In this document: positions 8,038-16,752 of the stretch, in pieces
How positions within the stretch are numbered: position 1 is the stretch's first letter
Layout: each line of letters starts with the position of its first letter
Source: an uncultured Christensenella sp.
Lineage (GTDB): Bacteria > Bacillota > Clostridia > Christensenellales > UBA3700
Reading direction: 5' to 3'
NCBI GenBank assembly: GCA_910577795.1
Contig: CAJTNW010000006.1
Location: forward strand, 1 to 59,354
DNA: 59,354 nt
The notes under the pieces: model-generated
The model's input: the letters and a program-made list of their open reading frames with translations, nothing else
The model's database searches: none
What the model was told of the DNA's origin: nothing
Position numbers and translations under genes: made by a program

Positions 8038-8667
8038 TTAGTAAATTATTTTTTGCAACTTATTTTTTAAGTCTTGTGTTGCAGCACTTACATTTTTTGC
8101 TTTTAAAATACTTGATATAACTGCTATTCCTGCAATACCACTACCATTAAGTTTTACCATATTTTCTATTGATATACCGCCAATTGCAACTACAGGGATG
8201 CTTACATTATCGCAAATATTTTTTAATATATCCAAACTTATAGGCTTTGCATCTTGTTTGGTAGTTGTACCAAACACCGCACCTACTCCAAGGTAATCTG
8301 CCCCTTGCTTTTCTACAAGTTTTGCTAAATTTAAGTCTCGTGCAGATGCTCCTATAATTTTATTATTACCTAATATTTTGCGAGCCATTGCTATATCACA
8401 GTCACAACTGCCTAAATGCACACCCGCTGCATCAACTGCAAGACACACCTCTACACTATCATTTATAATTAAAGGAATATTGTATTTATCACAAACTTTT
8501 TTCATTTGTTTGGCTTTTTCGCAAAACTCTTCAAAAGATGCTTGTTTTTCCCTTAATTGTACCATGGTTACACCTGATTTTATTGCAGTTTCAACAATTT
8601 CTTCCAATTTATCCCCTGCCATTTTTCTATCAGTAACCAAATATAACATTAAATCAGACTCTAACAT
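8038..8667 (-). CDS. thiE: Thiamine phosphate synthase ThiE
   Basis: A 209-residue TIM-barrel enzyme that joins HMP pyrophosphate to thiazole phosphate to give thiamine phosphate. Family signatures are intact: YLVTDR at the N-terminus, VQLREK for substrate pyrophosphate, INDSVEVCLAVDAAGVHLG, GVGAVFGTTTK and VVAIGGIS. This is the catalytic ThiE of the locus, in contrast to the shorter TenI-like paralog at 4365-4916. Its ATG follows directly on the stop of the acyltransferase gene (TAAATG), so the two form a coupled pair. Confidence 0.96.
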   Translation of the reverse strand: MLESDLMLYLVTDRKMAGDKLEEIVETAIKSGVTMVQLREKQASFEEFCEKAKQMKKVCDKYNIPLIINDSVEVCLAVDAAGVHLGSCDCDIAMARKILGNNKIIGASARDLNLAKLVEKQGADYLGVGAVFGTTTKQDAKPISLDILKNICDNVSIPVVAIGGISIENMVKLNGSGIAGIAVISSILKAKNVSAATQDLKNKLQKIIY

Positions 8668-9567
8668 TTATCCAATAATATCCTTAGTTACAAGCAGACC
8701 TTTACCACTAGTAAAAGTTCCACCATTCATTACATAATCTTTTGCCGCAACTTGCAATTTTGTTTTTGCGTTAAATTTAGTCAAATCACAATAACGTCCG
8801 GCTTTCTTTTTGTTTTTTGCAAATGCTTTTTCATCAACAACAATGTCAAATATCCAGCGGAAGTGTTGGTCAAAACCATCACTTTCCCCAACAATGTTAA
8901 ACATATTAGCAAACTTTGCAATGTTACTATCCTTATCAATAAAATTAATGTTTTTAGGACTTAGTAGCCAACTATTGCACATCATAACATCTGTTTGAAT
9001 GTTTTTAAATATATCTCCCAAAGTATCCACTGCAAGAGTAATTGATTTTTTGCAACTAACACTATCTAATTTTGCACCTCTTGGAATATGAATATTGTAA
9101 CATAAATCACCATATTTAATAGTTCTGCCAGCAACTTCAGAAGATTTTTCAAAATAATAGTTGCTTATTTGATATTGTAATCTGCCAATTTTAAAAATTT
9201 CACAATTAACATGCAAATACAACCAATTTATTTCTGTAAGTCCAATTTCACCATTATGGTGATTTCTATAATCTTCACCCCATATTTTAATGTCGGACAT
9301 AGTATCGTAAAAGACACTTTCACTAAGTCCCATTCTAATAAATTTGTCATAAGTAGGTTTTAAAGACAATGCAAGTGTAGAAAGAATAAAAAGTGGAGGC
9401 ATTCCTTGTAGTTTTGTCCATTTTCCTTCAAGCAAAAGTTCGCTATATTTTACCAACTTTTTATATTCCTCAAAAATTTCTTTTTTAACTGCGTCAAGTA
9501 CGATATCGTCATTGTAAATTTGTTTAAATAACACCCAATTTGCTCTGATATAATCGTTATTTTCCAT
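8668..9567 (-). CDS. GNAT-like acyltransferase domain protein (NAT_N/GNAT_C type)
   Basis: A 299-residue soluble protein. The pattern GRLQYQISNYYF, then YNIHIPRGAKLD, then CNSWLLSPKNI is typical of clostridial proteins annotated as acyltransferase-domain proteins with an N-acyltransferase N-terminal region (about 1-150) and a GNAT-like C-terminal region (about 150-290). No substrate is known to me. I chose the start at 9567 because AAGGAG lies seven bases upstream; a longer frame to 9609 has no ribosome site. It is the first gene of a two-gene unit with thiE, which makes a link with thiamine or its precursors possible but unproven. Confidence 0.75.
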   Translation of the reverse strand: MENNDYIRANWVLFKQIYNDDIVLDAVKKEIFEEYKKLVKYSELLLEGKWTKLQGMPPLFILSTLALSLKPTYDKFIRMGLSESVFYDTMSDIKIWGEDYRNHHNGEIGLTEINWLYLHVNCEIFKIGRLQYQISNYYFEKSSEVAGRTIKYGDLCYNIHIPRGAKLDSVSCKKSITLAVDTLGDIFKNIQTDVMMCNSWLLSPKNINFIDKDSNIAKFANMFNIVGESDGFDQHFRWIFDIVVDEKAFAKNKKKAGRYCDLTKFNAKTKLQVAAKDYVMNGGTFTSGKGLLVTKDIIG

Positions 9568-9599
9568 ACTTTGCTCCTTTTTAAATCTATTATGTTTAT

Positions 9600-9628
9600 A
9601 TTTTATCATACTTTATGGTTAATTTCAA
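9600..9628 (-). promoter_or_regulatory. SigA-type promoter of the acyltransferase-thiE unit
   Basis: TTGAAA (9623-9628), 17 bases, TAAAAT (9600-9605). The -35 hexamer lies inside a palindrome. Confidence 0.75.
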
Positions 9629-9635
9629 CCATAAA
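9612..9635. promoter_or_regulatory. Palindromic putative operator over the -35 box
   Basis: TTTATGGTT and AACCATAAA form perfect 9-bp arms around a 6-bp centre. The site overlaps the -35 element of the acyltransferase-thiE promoter, the position expected for a repressor. The regulator is not known. Confidence 0.55.
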
Positions 9636-9762
9636 TTTACCTTTTACTACAAAATACGCATTTATTGCAAAAATTGCACACAAAATAACAACTTTTTGCA
9701 AAAAAACATTATATTTTTAATATAAAAACATATTTTTTAACAAACTTTTATTTTTTTATATA

Positions 9763-9796
9763 AAAAATATGCCTTAGTTACCTAAGACATATTTTA
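9763..9796 (-). terminator. Intrinsic terminator of the first small lipoprotein
   Basis: AAATATGTCTTAG pairs with CTAAGGCATATTT (one mismatch) and runs into TTTTTT on the minus strand, 20 nt after the stop. Confidence 0.85.
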
Positions 9797-9813
9797 TAAT
9801 ACATTTTTATATT

Positions 9814-10791
9814 TTATGCAAAAGCCAAAAATTCTTTTATGCTATAACCACCAAAGAAACCTTTTTTTAACCATACAGAAACAGTATCACCAACCTCTGC
9901 ATCTTCTATTAAAGTATAGCCAGTTACTTTATTGTTTAACTTATAATCTTTACCATCAATAGTAATAGTATAAACTGTGCTACCTTTTACTTCTTCAATT
10001 TTACTAATTTTGCCTTCTTTAGTCTCTAAAAATTTAGTTAAAGCATCTTTAGCACCGCTAGACAAAGTTGCCTTATCATTTAAATCATATCTTAATGCAC
10101 CAACAACCTCTTCGTCATCGTTTATTTGTTCATACAATAATTCACCAGATTTAATTTTGTAAGTTTCAGTGTAGCCATTTTCTGTTTTAGCATTTGATGT
10201 ATAAACACCACCCTTGCCTTTTGTAAATTTATCAGCAAAAGTTTCTGCAGTTTCAGTATTTTTCTTTGAAATAGTATCTATCATATATTTTAAATAAATA
10301 TATTGATTATCATTTGCCTCAACATTTTCTTTACTATCTTGTTTTGCAAGCCACTTACCTTTTTTAACTATTTTGTCAGAAGTTTCACTTTCTTTTTCCC
10401 AAACTAGGTTGTAAGAATAAATATTATACTTACTGCCATCTTTAGTTAACTCATAAATCATAGCAGCAGTTGGTACGATATCATCAGTTTTAGCATCTTT
10501 ACCATTTTTATCTTTTTCGTTAATAATCTCTATTCTTTTAGCCATTAAAATATTGCCACTAGAGATATAAGTTGTTTCAATAGTAGTTGTACCTGCAACT
10601 TCTTTATAAACACCTTCACTTTCTTCTTTAACAACCTTATCCATGGTCTCTATTGTAGTAACACTTTTATTTTTACTCTCATTCCATTTAGTCATATAGT
10701 CATTTGGCTTGCTTGGTGTACAACCAATAAGCAGTACAGAACAAGTTATTACGATTAAAGCAACTGCCAAAATTAATTTTAATTTTTTCAT
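9814..10791 (-). CDS. Lipoprotein of unknown function
   Basis: A 325-residue secreted lipoprotein. It begins MKKLKLILAVALIV and has the lipobox LLIGC, then TPSKPND, so the mature protein is anchored through the cysteine near residue 24. The rest is hydrophilic, rich in Lys, Glu and Thr, with repeated beta-strand patterns and no motif I recognise. The start at 10791 is set by GGAGG nine bases upstream. It resembles the next gene at 11072-11653 in signal peptide, in the GCxPxxP sequence after the lipobox and in its -10 region (TATATAATGTA), so the two are probably paralogs with separate promoters. Confidence 0.8.
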   Translation of the reverse strand: MKKLKLILAVALIVITCSVLLIGCTPSKPNDYMTKWNESKNKSVTTIETMDKVVKEESEGVYKEVAGTTTIETTYISSGNILMAKRIEIINEKDKNGKDAKTDDIVPTAAMIYELTKDGSKYNIYSYNLVWEKESETSDKIVKKGKWLAKQDSKENVEANDNQYIYLKYMIDTISKKNTETAETFADKFTKGKGGVYTSNAKTENGYTETYKIKSGELLYEQINDDEEVVGALRYDLNDKATLSSGAKDALTKFLETKEGKISKIEEVKGSTVYTITIDGKDYKLNNKVTGYTLIEDAEVGDTVSVWLKKGFFGGYSIKEFLAFA

Positions 10792-11018
10792 CAATATTTT
10801 CCTCCAACCCAAAAGTCTATCTACATTATATACCCTTTTTTATTATTTTTATTAAAAATATTAAAACTTTAAAATAAATTTACATAAATTACATAAAGTG
10901 CTTAAAATTTTACATAAATAATTAATCGCTACTAATTTAGTAGCAAATAATTGGCTAATAATTTGTATAATACTAAGGACAAAACAAGTAAACTGATATT
11001 AAAGTTTTTTATTAAAAA
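10792..11018. other. Intergenic region with a 17-bp palindrome
   Basis: This gap contains a -10 box TATAAT (minus strand, 10825-10830) close to the downstream lipoprotein gene and three ACATAAA repeats near 10882-10919. It also holds the palindrome GCTACTAA-T-TTAGTAGC at 10928-10944. No coding sequence is visible. Confidence 0.45.
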
Positions 11019-11053
11019 CAAAAAACACCACTTGCAAGCAAGAAGTGTTTTTT
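11019..11053 (-). terminator. Intrinsic terminator of the second small lipoprotein
   Basis: AACACTT and AAGTGGTGTT (one bulge) form a stem followed by TTTTTTG on the minus strand, 19 nt after the stop. Confidence 0.8.
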
Positions 11054-11071
11054 ATATTTTTAAAAAGTTAA

Positions 11072-11653
11072 TTATTTTTTCAAAGCCTCTTTAGCCTCTT
11101 TTGGAATACTAATTTTGAAATTTAAAACATATTTAGTACTTAATTCTCCTTCCAAACCAATTACCTTAACTTTGGTTAACATTTCATTACCTTCAATTTT
11201 GAATTCCATACCTGCTACATCTGCCAATTTACTTTTTAGTTTCCACCAACCTTCTTTATCTTTTTCAAAATTTTCTTCAAAATTTTCGCTAATTGCTTTA
11301 AGTTGTTCTGGTGTTTCCTCTGATGTCATAGACTCTTTTAATTCTTTATAGTCGTTATCAACTTTGTCAATGGCAATGCTTTCTGCAGTCCAATTACCTG
11401 CAATGCAAATATAAATGTTTAACTTATCTTTGGTTTCTTCATAGATAGTTTGATTTTTATCATTAACTTTAACGATAATTTTATTACCATCTATTCCGGT
11501 TTCTGCTTCACCAGTAACTATACCTTTGTGGTCGCTTTTAATAAAAGCGGCTAAAAATTTGTCAGGTCTATTAGGTACACAACCAGCAAGACAAGCACAT
11601 GCTGTGATAGCAACTAGTATCATTGCTACAACTAAAACTAACTTCTTTTTCAT
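11072..11653 (-). CDS. Lipoprotein of unknown function (paralog of the neighbour)
   Basis: A 193-residue lipoprotein: signal MKKKLVLVVAMILV, lipobox CLAGC, then VPNRPDKF, closely parallel to TPSKPNDY in the adjacent lipoprotein. The remainder is soluble and charged, with alternating strands such as GNKIIVKVNDKNQTIYEE and EMLTKVKVIGLEGEL. I see no catalytic motif. The start follows GGAGG by seven bases. A -10 box TATAAT lies about 40 bases upstream. It has its own terminator, so it is monocistronic. A role in the cell envelope is all that can be inferred. Confidence 0.78.
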   Translation of the reverse strand: MKKKLVLVVAMILVAITACACLAGCVPNRPDKFLAAFIKSDHKGIVTGEAETGIDGNKIIVKVNDKNQTIYEETKDKLNIYICIAGNWTAESIAIDKVDNDYKELKESMTSEETPEQLKAISENFEENFEKDKEGWWKLKSKLADVAGMEFKIEGNEMLTKVKVIGLEGELSTKYVLNFKISIPKEAKEALKK

Positions 11654-11773
11654 TTTTTGCCTCCATAAATAAAATATATTTATACATACATTATATATCA
11701 TTAATGACTATTTGGGTAAAAATTTTGCAAATTTTTGACAATTTTTTAATACAATTTTACAAACCTCAAAACT

Positions 11774-11805
11774 TCTTACACATTTTAAAAATTTTATGTG
11801 TAAAG
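11774..11805 (-). terminator. Weak terminator after rsmA
   Basis: CTTTACACAT and ATGTGTAAG flank an AT-rich loop; only a short TTTTG follows on the minus strand. Probably the end of the metG-tatD-rSAM-rsmA transcript. Confidence 0.5.
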
Positions 11806-11814
11806 CATAAAATA

Positions 11815-12633
11815 TTATAGTAATTTTTCGGCTAATAAGATAAAATCATTAACATTTAAAACCTCTCCTCTAATACGAGTATCCATTCCTAAATTTGTCA
11901 ATGTTTCTTCTATCTTATCCCTTGTAAAACCTAGTGTCATTAGGTTATTTACTAGTGTTTTTCGTCTCATTGCAAATGCTGCTTTAATAATTTGTTTAAC
12001 CTTATTTTTATCGCAACTATATTTGTTATCATCAATATCTAGTCTAATAATGCTACTATCAACTTTTGGGACAGGATAAAAATTATTTTTATCAACTATT
12101 CTTGTAATTTTTGCTGTAGAATATAAATCTACTGCTGCAGTTATTGCACCATAGTCGCTGCTTCCTGCTTTAGAGGCTAATCTTTCTGCAACTTCTTTTT
12201 GCACCATAATTGTCAAAGATATTGGCCTAAAATCACATTCCAAAAACCTCATAATAATAGGTGTAGTAATATAATAAGGCAAGTTTGCAACTACTTTATA
12301 ATTGCCACAAGTTAAATCTTTTATTTCCTTATCACTTACTTTCATAATGTCTTTAAATATAACTTGCACATTTTGTAAGTCATTTAAAGTAACATCTAAG
12401 ATTTCTTTTAAATTTCTATCAATTTCAAAGGATATAACTTTTTTTGCGACTTTTGCAATTGCTCTTGTAAGTGTTCCTGCACCAGCGCCAATTTCCACCA
12501 CCACATCATCATTTGTAATGCCACTATCTGCAACCATAGCATCAAGCAAATTAGTATCTGTAATAAAATTTTGTCCGAATTGTTTGTTAAATCTAAAGTT
12601 TTTCTCTTTTAAAATTTCTGCTACTTTATTCAT
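11815..12633 (-). CDS. rsmA: 16S rRNA dimethyladenosine transferase RsmA (KsgA)
   Basis: A 272-residue SAM-dependent methyltransferase that dimethylates two adjacent adenosines near the 3' end of 16S rRNA during small-subunit maturation. It has the N-terminal FNKQFGQNFI, the SAM-binding VVEIGAGAGTLTRAIAK, the acidic SFEID end of strand two and the catalytic NLPYYITTP. The C-terminal helical domain has FAMRRKTLVNNL. The ATG overlaps the end of the upstream radical-SAM gene by four bases, so they are coupled. It is last in a metG-tatD-rSAM-rsmA cluster, a common Firmicute arrangement. Confidence 0.97.
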   Translation of the reverse strand: MNKVAEILKEKNFRFNKQFGQNFITDTNLLDAMVADSGITNDDVVVEIGAGAGTLTRAIAKVAKKVISFEIDRNLKEILDVTLNDLQNVQVIFKDIMKVSDKEIKDLTCGNYKVVANLPYYITTPIIMRFLECDFRPISLTIMVQKEVAERLASKAGSSDYGAITAAVDLYSTAKITRIVDKNNFYPVPKVDSSIIRLDIDDNKYSCDKNKVKQIIKAAFAMRRKTLVNNLMTLGFTRDKIEETLTNLGMDTRIRGEVLNVNDFILLAEKLL

Positions 12634-13226
12634 TTAATTTCCTCACGAACTCTAAACTTCACACCTACCAACAATGCTATTTGTCTTGCCTCTTCTATCT
12701 CTTTTGCACTTATACAGTCAACCACACTAAATGTTGTATCTACACCTTGCTCAAGACACTTTTTTGCAAAATCTTGCAATTCAAAAAATGCTTTTTCCCC
12801 ATAAATAGAATGGCAATCTTCGTCATACCTTTTACTATTGCCGTTATTTAAACTAATGTTTACTTTATCAATGTATTTTGCAATTTCTTCAGTAATATCA
12901 TAGCCATTAATCAATATACCTTGACCATTGGTATTCATTCTAGTACTTTTACCTATCAAATGTCCATATTCTGCAACTTGTTTAATAACATTCCATTTAT
13001 AGGTCGGCTCACCAAATCCACAAAAGATAATTTCGTCAAATGAAGATAAATCATAACTTTTAAGACTTTGTATAATCTCGTCAGCAGTAGGCTCTTTATC
13101 TAACCACAAATAATACCCACCTACACCTTGTATTCTGTTTCTTTCACAAAAGGTGCAGTCGTTACTGCATTTATTTGTTAGGTTAATATAAATCCCTCGC
13201 TCAATTTTATAAGTAATTGTATCCAT
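12630..13226 (-). CDS. TatD-associated radical SAM protein
   Basis: A 198-residue, compact radical-SAM protein. The cluster motif CSNDCTFC has Cys20, 24 and 27 (CX3CX2C), followed by FCGFGEPT, the GGE-like SAM-contact segment, and later RMNTNGQG and VNISLNNG strands of a partial barrel. Proteins of this size lying next to tatD form a recognised family of unknown function (TatD-linked rSAM). Here it sits between tatD (31 bases upstream) and rsmA (4-base overlap). The substrate is unknown; context hints at nucleic acid or translation quality control. Confidence 0.9.
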   Translation of the reverse strand: MDTITYKIERGIYINLTNKCSNDCTFCERNRIQGVGGYYLWLDKEPTADEIIQSLKSYDLSSFDEIIFCGFGEPTYKWNVIKQVAEYGHLIGKSTRMNTNGQGILINGYDITEEIAKYIDKVNISLNNGNSKRYDEDCHSIYGEKAFFELQDFAKKCLEQGVDTTFSVVDCISAKEIEEARQIALLVGVKFRVREEIK

Positions 13227-13256
13227 CTTTATCCTTTAATATTGAAAACTTTTGTC

Positions 13257-14021
13257 TTATTTTATACGATAAAACCTTTTTGTATTTTGATAAGTTAAAT
13301 TTGCAACTTCTTCATAAGATATACCCAAATCCTGAGCCATTCTTTCTGCAATATACTTTAAATAATTAGGGTTATTTGTTTTGCCTCTAAATGGTACAGG
13401 TGTTAAATATGGGCTATCTGTTTCCAGCAAAAGCCTATCTTTTTTTACCGCCCTAATAACCTCTGCACGATTATTGTTTTTAAAAGTAATACTACCACCA
13501 AAAGCATAGTATGGGTCTAAAAAAGCAAACCTATCTATCATTTCCTTGCTACCAGAATAACAATGTAAAAGCACACCATTTTTAATATAATCTTTGTACT
13601 TGGTAAATACACTTTCCATATCTTGATAAGCATCTCTTAAATGAATTACTACTGGCAATTGTAAGGTGTCCGCAAGCAATATTTGTTTAATTAATAGCGA
13701 TTTTTGAGCGGTTTTATCATAATCATAATGATAATCCAAACCTATTTCACCAATTGCAACAACCTTATCATTTTGTGCAAGCAACCTTAATTCTTCTATA
13801 TCATTATCTGTTGCTCTTTCTGCAAACTCTGGGTGCAAACCAACTGTTGCATAAATATTGTCATACTTTTCTGCAAGCAAAACTGCACCTTTAGAAGATG
13901 ACATATCTGCACCTATCTCTATACTTAACTCAATGTCATTTATAGGGTATTGTGCCAATATTTCAGGTATACTTTCTACTAACCTTTCATCAAGCAAATG
14001 TGCATGAGAATCAATTAGCAT
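13257..14021 (-). CDS. tatD: TatD-family metal-dependent hydrolase
   Basis: A 254-residue amidohydrolase-fold enzyme. The HxH metal motif DSHAHL is at residues 4-9. Also present are GEIGLDYHYD with the bridging Glu, VVIHLRDAY, LLHCYSG and the terminal LLETDSPYLTPVPFRGKTN. Family members act as DNA 3'-5' exonucleases or D-aminoacyl-tRNA deacylases in stress and quality control. It starts two bases after metG ends. A diverged copy of the dispersed motif, CGATTTTTGAGC, lies at 13698 within it. Confidence 0.95.
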   Translation of the reverse strand: MLIDSHAHLLDERLVESIPEILAQYPINDIELSIEIGADMSSSKGAVLLAEKYDNIYATVGLHPEFAERATDNDIEELRLLAQNDKVVAIGEIGLDYHYDYDKTAQKSLLIKQILLADTLQLPVVIHLRDAYQDMESVFTKYKDYIKNGVLLHCYSGSKEMIDRFAFLDPYYAFGGSITFKNNNRAEVIRAVKKDRLLLETDSPYLTPVPFRGKTNNPNYLKYIAERMAQDLGISYEEVANLTYQNTKRFYRIK

Positions 14022-14023
14022 AA

Positions 14024-15991
14024 TTATCTAACCTCACTGCCTGCTTTAATATTTGTAATTGGTGCAACAATACTTAAATTATCCTCGTCATCACTAGCAC
14101 AAAGTATCATACCCTCGCTTAAAATACCACGTAATTTTACTGGTTTTAAATTGCTTACAACTACAATACTTTTGCCCACCATATCTTCTGGTGTGTACCA
14201 TTTTGCAATGCCACTTACTATTGTTCTTGTTTTTTCCTCACCTAAATCTACAGTAAGTTTTAATAATTTATCTGCCTTTTCTACTTTTTCTGCTGCAACA
14301 ACTTTGCCAACCTTTAATGCAATTTTTGCAAAATAGTCTATAGTTATTTCAGAAATGTTTACAATATTTTCTTGCACTTTTTTATCTTCCTTTTTTTCTT
14401 GTTTTGCGGCTTTTTGATTTTCCTGTGCTATTTTGTCTAGTTCTTTTAATTCTTTTTCAATATCTATTCTTTTAAACAAAGCCTCACCTTTTGAAACTTT
14501 TAAACCATCAATTTTAGCACCAAACTTTTTAAGTGATTCAAAAGTCATAAGTGATTTATCTGTTATACCTAATTTTTCAAATATTTTTACAGGACAACCA
14601 GTTAAAAATGTTTGCAATAAAACATTGGAAAATCTTATGCTCTCACACAAATTAAACATAACAGTTGCAAGCATATTGCGTTTTGACTCATCTTTTGCAA
14701 GTAGCCAAGGACAAGTCTCGTCAATGTACTTATTAGCACGTCTTATAATTGCCCAAATATTTTCTATAGCCTCTGGGATTAAAAGACTATCCACATTTTT
14801 AGTTATTTTATCCAATGCAGAGGTTGCAACTTCAATTAAACTACTATCAAACTCAGTTTTAGCACTAGGTGCTGGAATTACTCCACCAAAATATTGCTCT
14901 ACCATTGCAGTAGTTCTTGAAACTAAGTTGCCCAAATCATTAACCAAATCACTATTTATTCTTGATAAAAAGGCTTTGTTTGAATACATACCATCTTGTC
15001 CAAATGGTATTTCTCTTAAAAGATAATATCTTACTGCATCAACAGAATATCTTTCGCTAAGCAAGAATGGGTCAATAATGTTGCCTTTGCTCTTACTAAT
15101 TTTATCACTATCAAGCATTAACCAACCATGACCATATACTTTTTTAGGAAGTGGCAAGTCTAGTGCCATTAAAATTGCAGGCCAAATTATGCTATGAAAA
15201 CGTACAATTTCCTTACCTATCATGTGCAAATCAGCAGGCCAATATTTTTTAAACAACTCGTCATTATCTTGCTCGTAACCTAAAGCAGTAATATAGTTAG
15301 TTAGTGCATCTATCCAAACATAAACTACATGTTTTGGGTCAAACGGCACTTGAACACCCCATTGGAAAGATGTTCTTGATACGCACAAATCTTGCAAACC
15401 CGGTTTTAAAAAGTTGTTTATCATTTCCTTTTGTCTTGTAGATGGTTGTAAAAAATCAGGATTTTCTTCCAATAACTTTATTAGCCTATCTTGATATTTT
15501 GACAAACGGAAAAAGTAACTTTCCTCTTTCATCAACTCTACTGGTCTACCGCAGTCTGGGCATTTTCCATCAACAAGTTGAGATTCTGTCCAAAAAGATT
15601 CACATGGGGTGCAATATAACCCCTCATACGAACTTTTATAAATATCACCTTGCTCATACAATTTTGTAAATATTTTTTGTACTGCTTGTTTATGATAATC
15701 ATCAGTTGTACGAATAAATTTATCATAACTTATATCAAGTAATTTCCATAAGTCTTTTAAATCTCCAACAACTTTATCAATATATTCTTTAGTAGGAACA
15801 TTATGTTCTGCCGCTACTTTTTCTATCTTTTGTCCGTGCTCATCTGTTCCAGTCAAATAAAACACATCTTTACCTTGCATTCGTTTAAATCTTGCAATTG
15901 CATCGCAAATTACTGTTGTGTAACAAGTTCCTAAATGCCATTTACCGCTTGGGTAGTAAATAGGAGTGGTAATATAAAATTTATCTGACAT
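14024..15991 (-). CDS. metG: Methionyl-tRNA synthetase
   Basis: A 655-residue class I synthetase that charges tRNA-Met. The HIGH-equivalent HLGT lies near residue 20 and the KMSKS-equivalent KISKSKG near residue 300. Zinc-finger cysteines are CTPC and CPDC in the connective peptide. A C-terminal EMAP/OB-fold tRNA-binding domain (about 550-655) follows a lysine-rich linker (KQEKKEDKK), so this is the long dimeric form. I moved the start to MSDKFYI because AAGGAG lies seven bases before that ATG. It is the first gene of metG-tatD-rSAM-rsmA. Confidence 0.97.
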   Translation of the reverse strand: MSDKFYITTPIYYPSGKWHLGTCYTTVICDAIARFKRMQGKDVFYLTGTDEHGQKIEKVAAEHNVPTKEYIDKVVGDLKDLWKLLDISYDKFIRTTDDYHKQAVQKIFTKLYEQGDIYKSSYEGLYCTPCESFWTESQLVDGKCPDCGRPVELMKEESYFFRLSKYQDRLIKLLEENPDFLQPSTRQKEMINNFLKPGLQDLCVSRTSFQWGVQVPFDPKHVVYVWIDALTNYITALGYEQDNDELFKKYWPADLHMIGKEIVRFHSIIWPAILMALDLPLPKKVYGHGWLMLDSDKISKSKGNIIDPFLLSERYSVDAVRYYLLREIPFGQDGMYSNKAFLSRINSDLVNDLGNLVSRTTAMVEQYFGGVIPAPSAKTEFDSSLIEVATSALDKITKNVDSLLIPEAIENIWAIIRRANKYIDETCPWLLAKDESKRNMLATVMFNLCESIRFSNVLLQTFLTGCPVKIFEKLGITDKSLMTFESLKKFGAKIDGLKVSKGEALFKRIDIEKELKELDKIAQENQKAAKQEKKEDKKVQENIVNISEITIDYFAKIALKVGKVVAAEKVEKADKLLKLTVDLGEEKTRTIVSGIAKWYTPEDMVGKSIVVVSNLKPVKLRGILSEGMILCASDDEDNLSIVAPITNIKAGSEVR

Positions 15992-16183
15992 ATATATCTC
16001 CTTTGTCATACAAATGAGTATGACTATTGTAATCTTACTATTGATTTTTTAATAAACTTTAAATTTATATTAATACTTTTATTATTTTAACACCATATTA
16101 AAAAAAAGTAAATAGTTTTAAGCCTTTTTAACTATTTTTTAACCTTTTAGAATACAAGCCTTGCTGTTATCATACACTTTATT

Positions 16184-16750
16184 ATGAACTTTATATTTTT
16201 CATTATGACAACCAGCAGTATTGCTCTTATGATATATAAATCACCAGAATTAGTGCTATCATCTATGATAAATGGCGCTACTTCTTCTATTACACTTGCT
16301 ATTAAATTACTTGCTATTTATAGTGTTTGGATAGCAATAATGCGAATAATTGAAAAAAGCGGTTTGGATAAAAAAATAGCAAAACTTTTGTCCCCAGTAG
16401 TAAAAAGACTTTTTAAGGGGGAATCCGAAGAGGCAACTGCCAGTATAAGTATGAACTTTTCTGCAAATATGCTTGGAATAGGTTCGGTTGCAACGCCATT
16501 GGGTATACAAGCAATTGAAAGAATGGATAAAGGCAGTTTATATGCAAGTCACAATATAATACTTTTTGTTGTAATAAATTGCACAAGTTTGGAACTTCTG
16601 CCCTCCACAATATTAGGAATGAGGGCAAGTATGGGAAGTGTTAATCCTGCAGATATTATATTGCCTACTTTATTATCATCACTTATTTCCACTATTTGCG
16701 GTATATGCCTTTGTATGCTTGCACGAAAATTTAGCAAAGAAAAGGTGTAA
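16184..16750 (+). CDS. spmA: Spore maturation protein A
   Basis: A 188-residue membrane protein with about five hydrophobic segments and the nucleoside-recognition/gate motif seen in SpmA. KSGLDKKIAKLLSPVVKRLFKG is followed by SISMNFSANMLGIGSVATPLGIQA. SpmA and SpmB act in the forespore to reach full core dehydration and heat resistance. No clear Shine-Dalgarno sequence precedes this ATG, and I find no good housekeeping promoter, which would fit a sporulation sigma factor. It is followed directly by spmB. Its presence argues that the organism forms spores. Confidence 0.93.
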   Translation: MNFIFFIMTTSSIALMIYKSPELVLSSMINGATSSITLAIKLLAIYSVWIAIMRIIEKSGLDKKIAKLLSPVVKRLFKGESEEATASISMNFSANMLGIGSVATPLGIQAIERMDKGSLYASHNIILFVVINCTSLELLPSTILGMRASMGSVNPADIILPTLLSSLISTICGICLCMLARKFSKEKV

Positions 16751-16752
16751 TT

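Noticed and set aside
8668..8670. Frameshift between the acyltransferase gene and thiE
   Set aside because: The stop and ATG are simply adjacent (TAAATG); both proteins are complete.
14433..15026. 197-codon open frame on the plus strand opposite metG
   Set aside because: Shadow of metG; no ribosome site, no recognisable motif.
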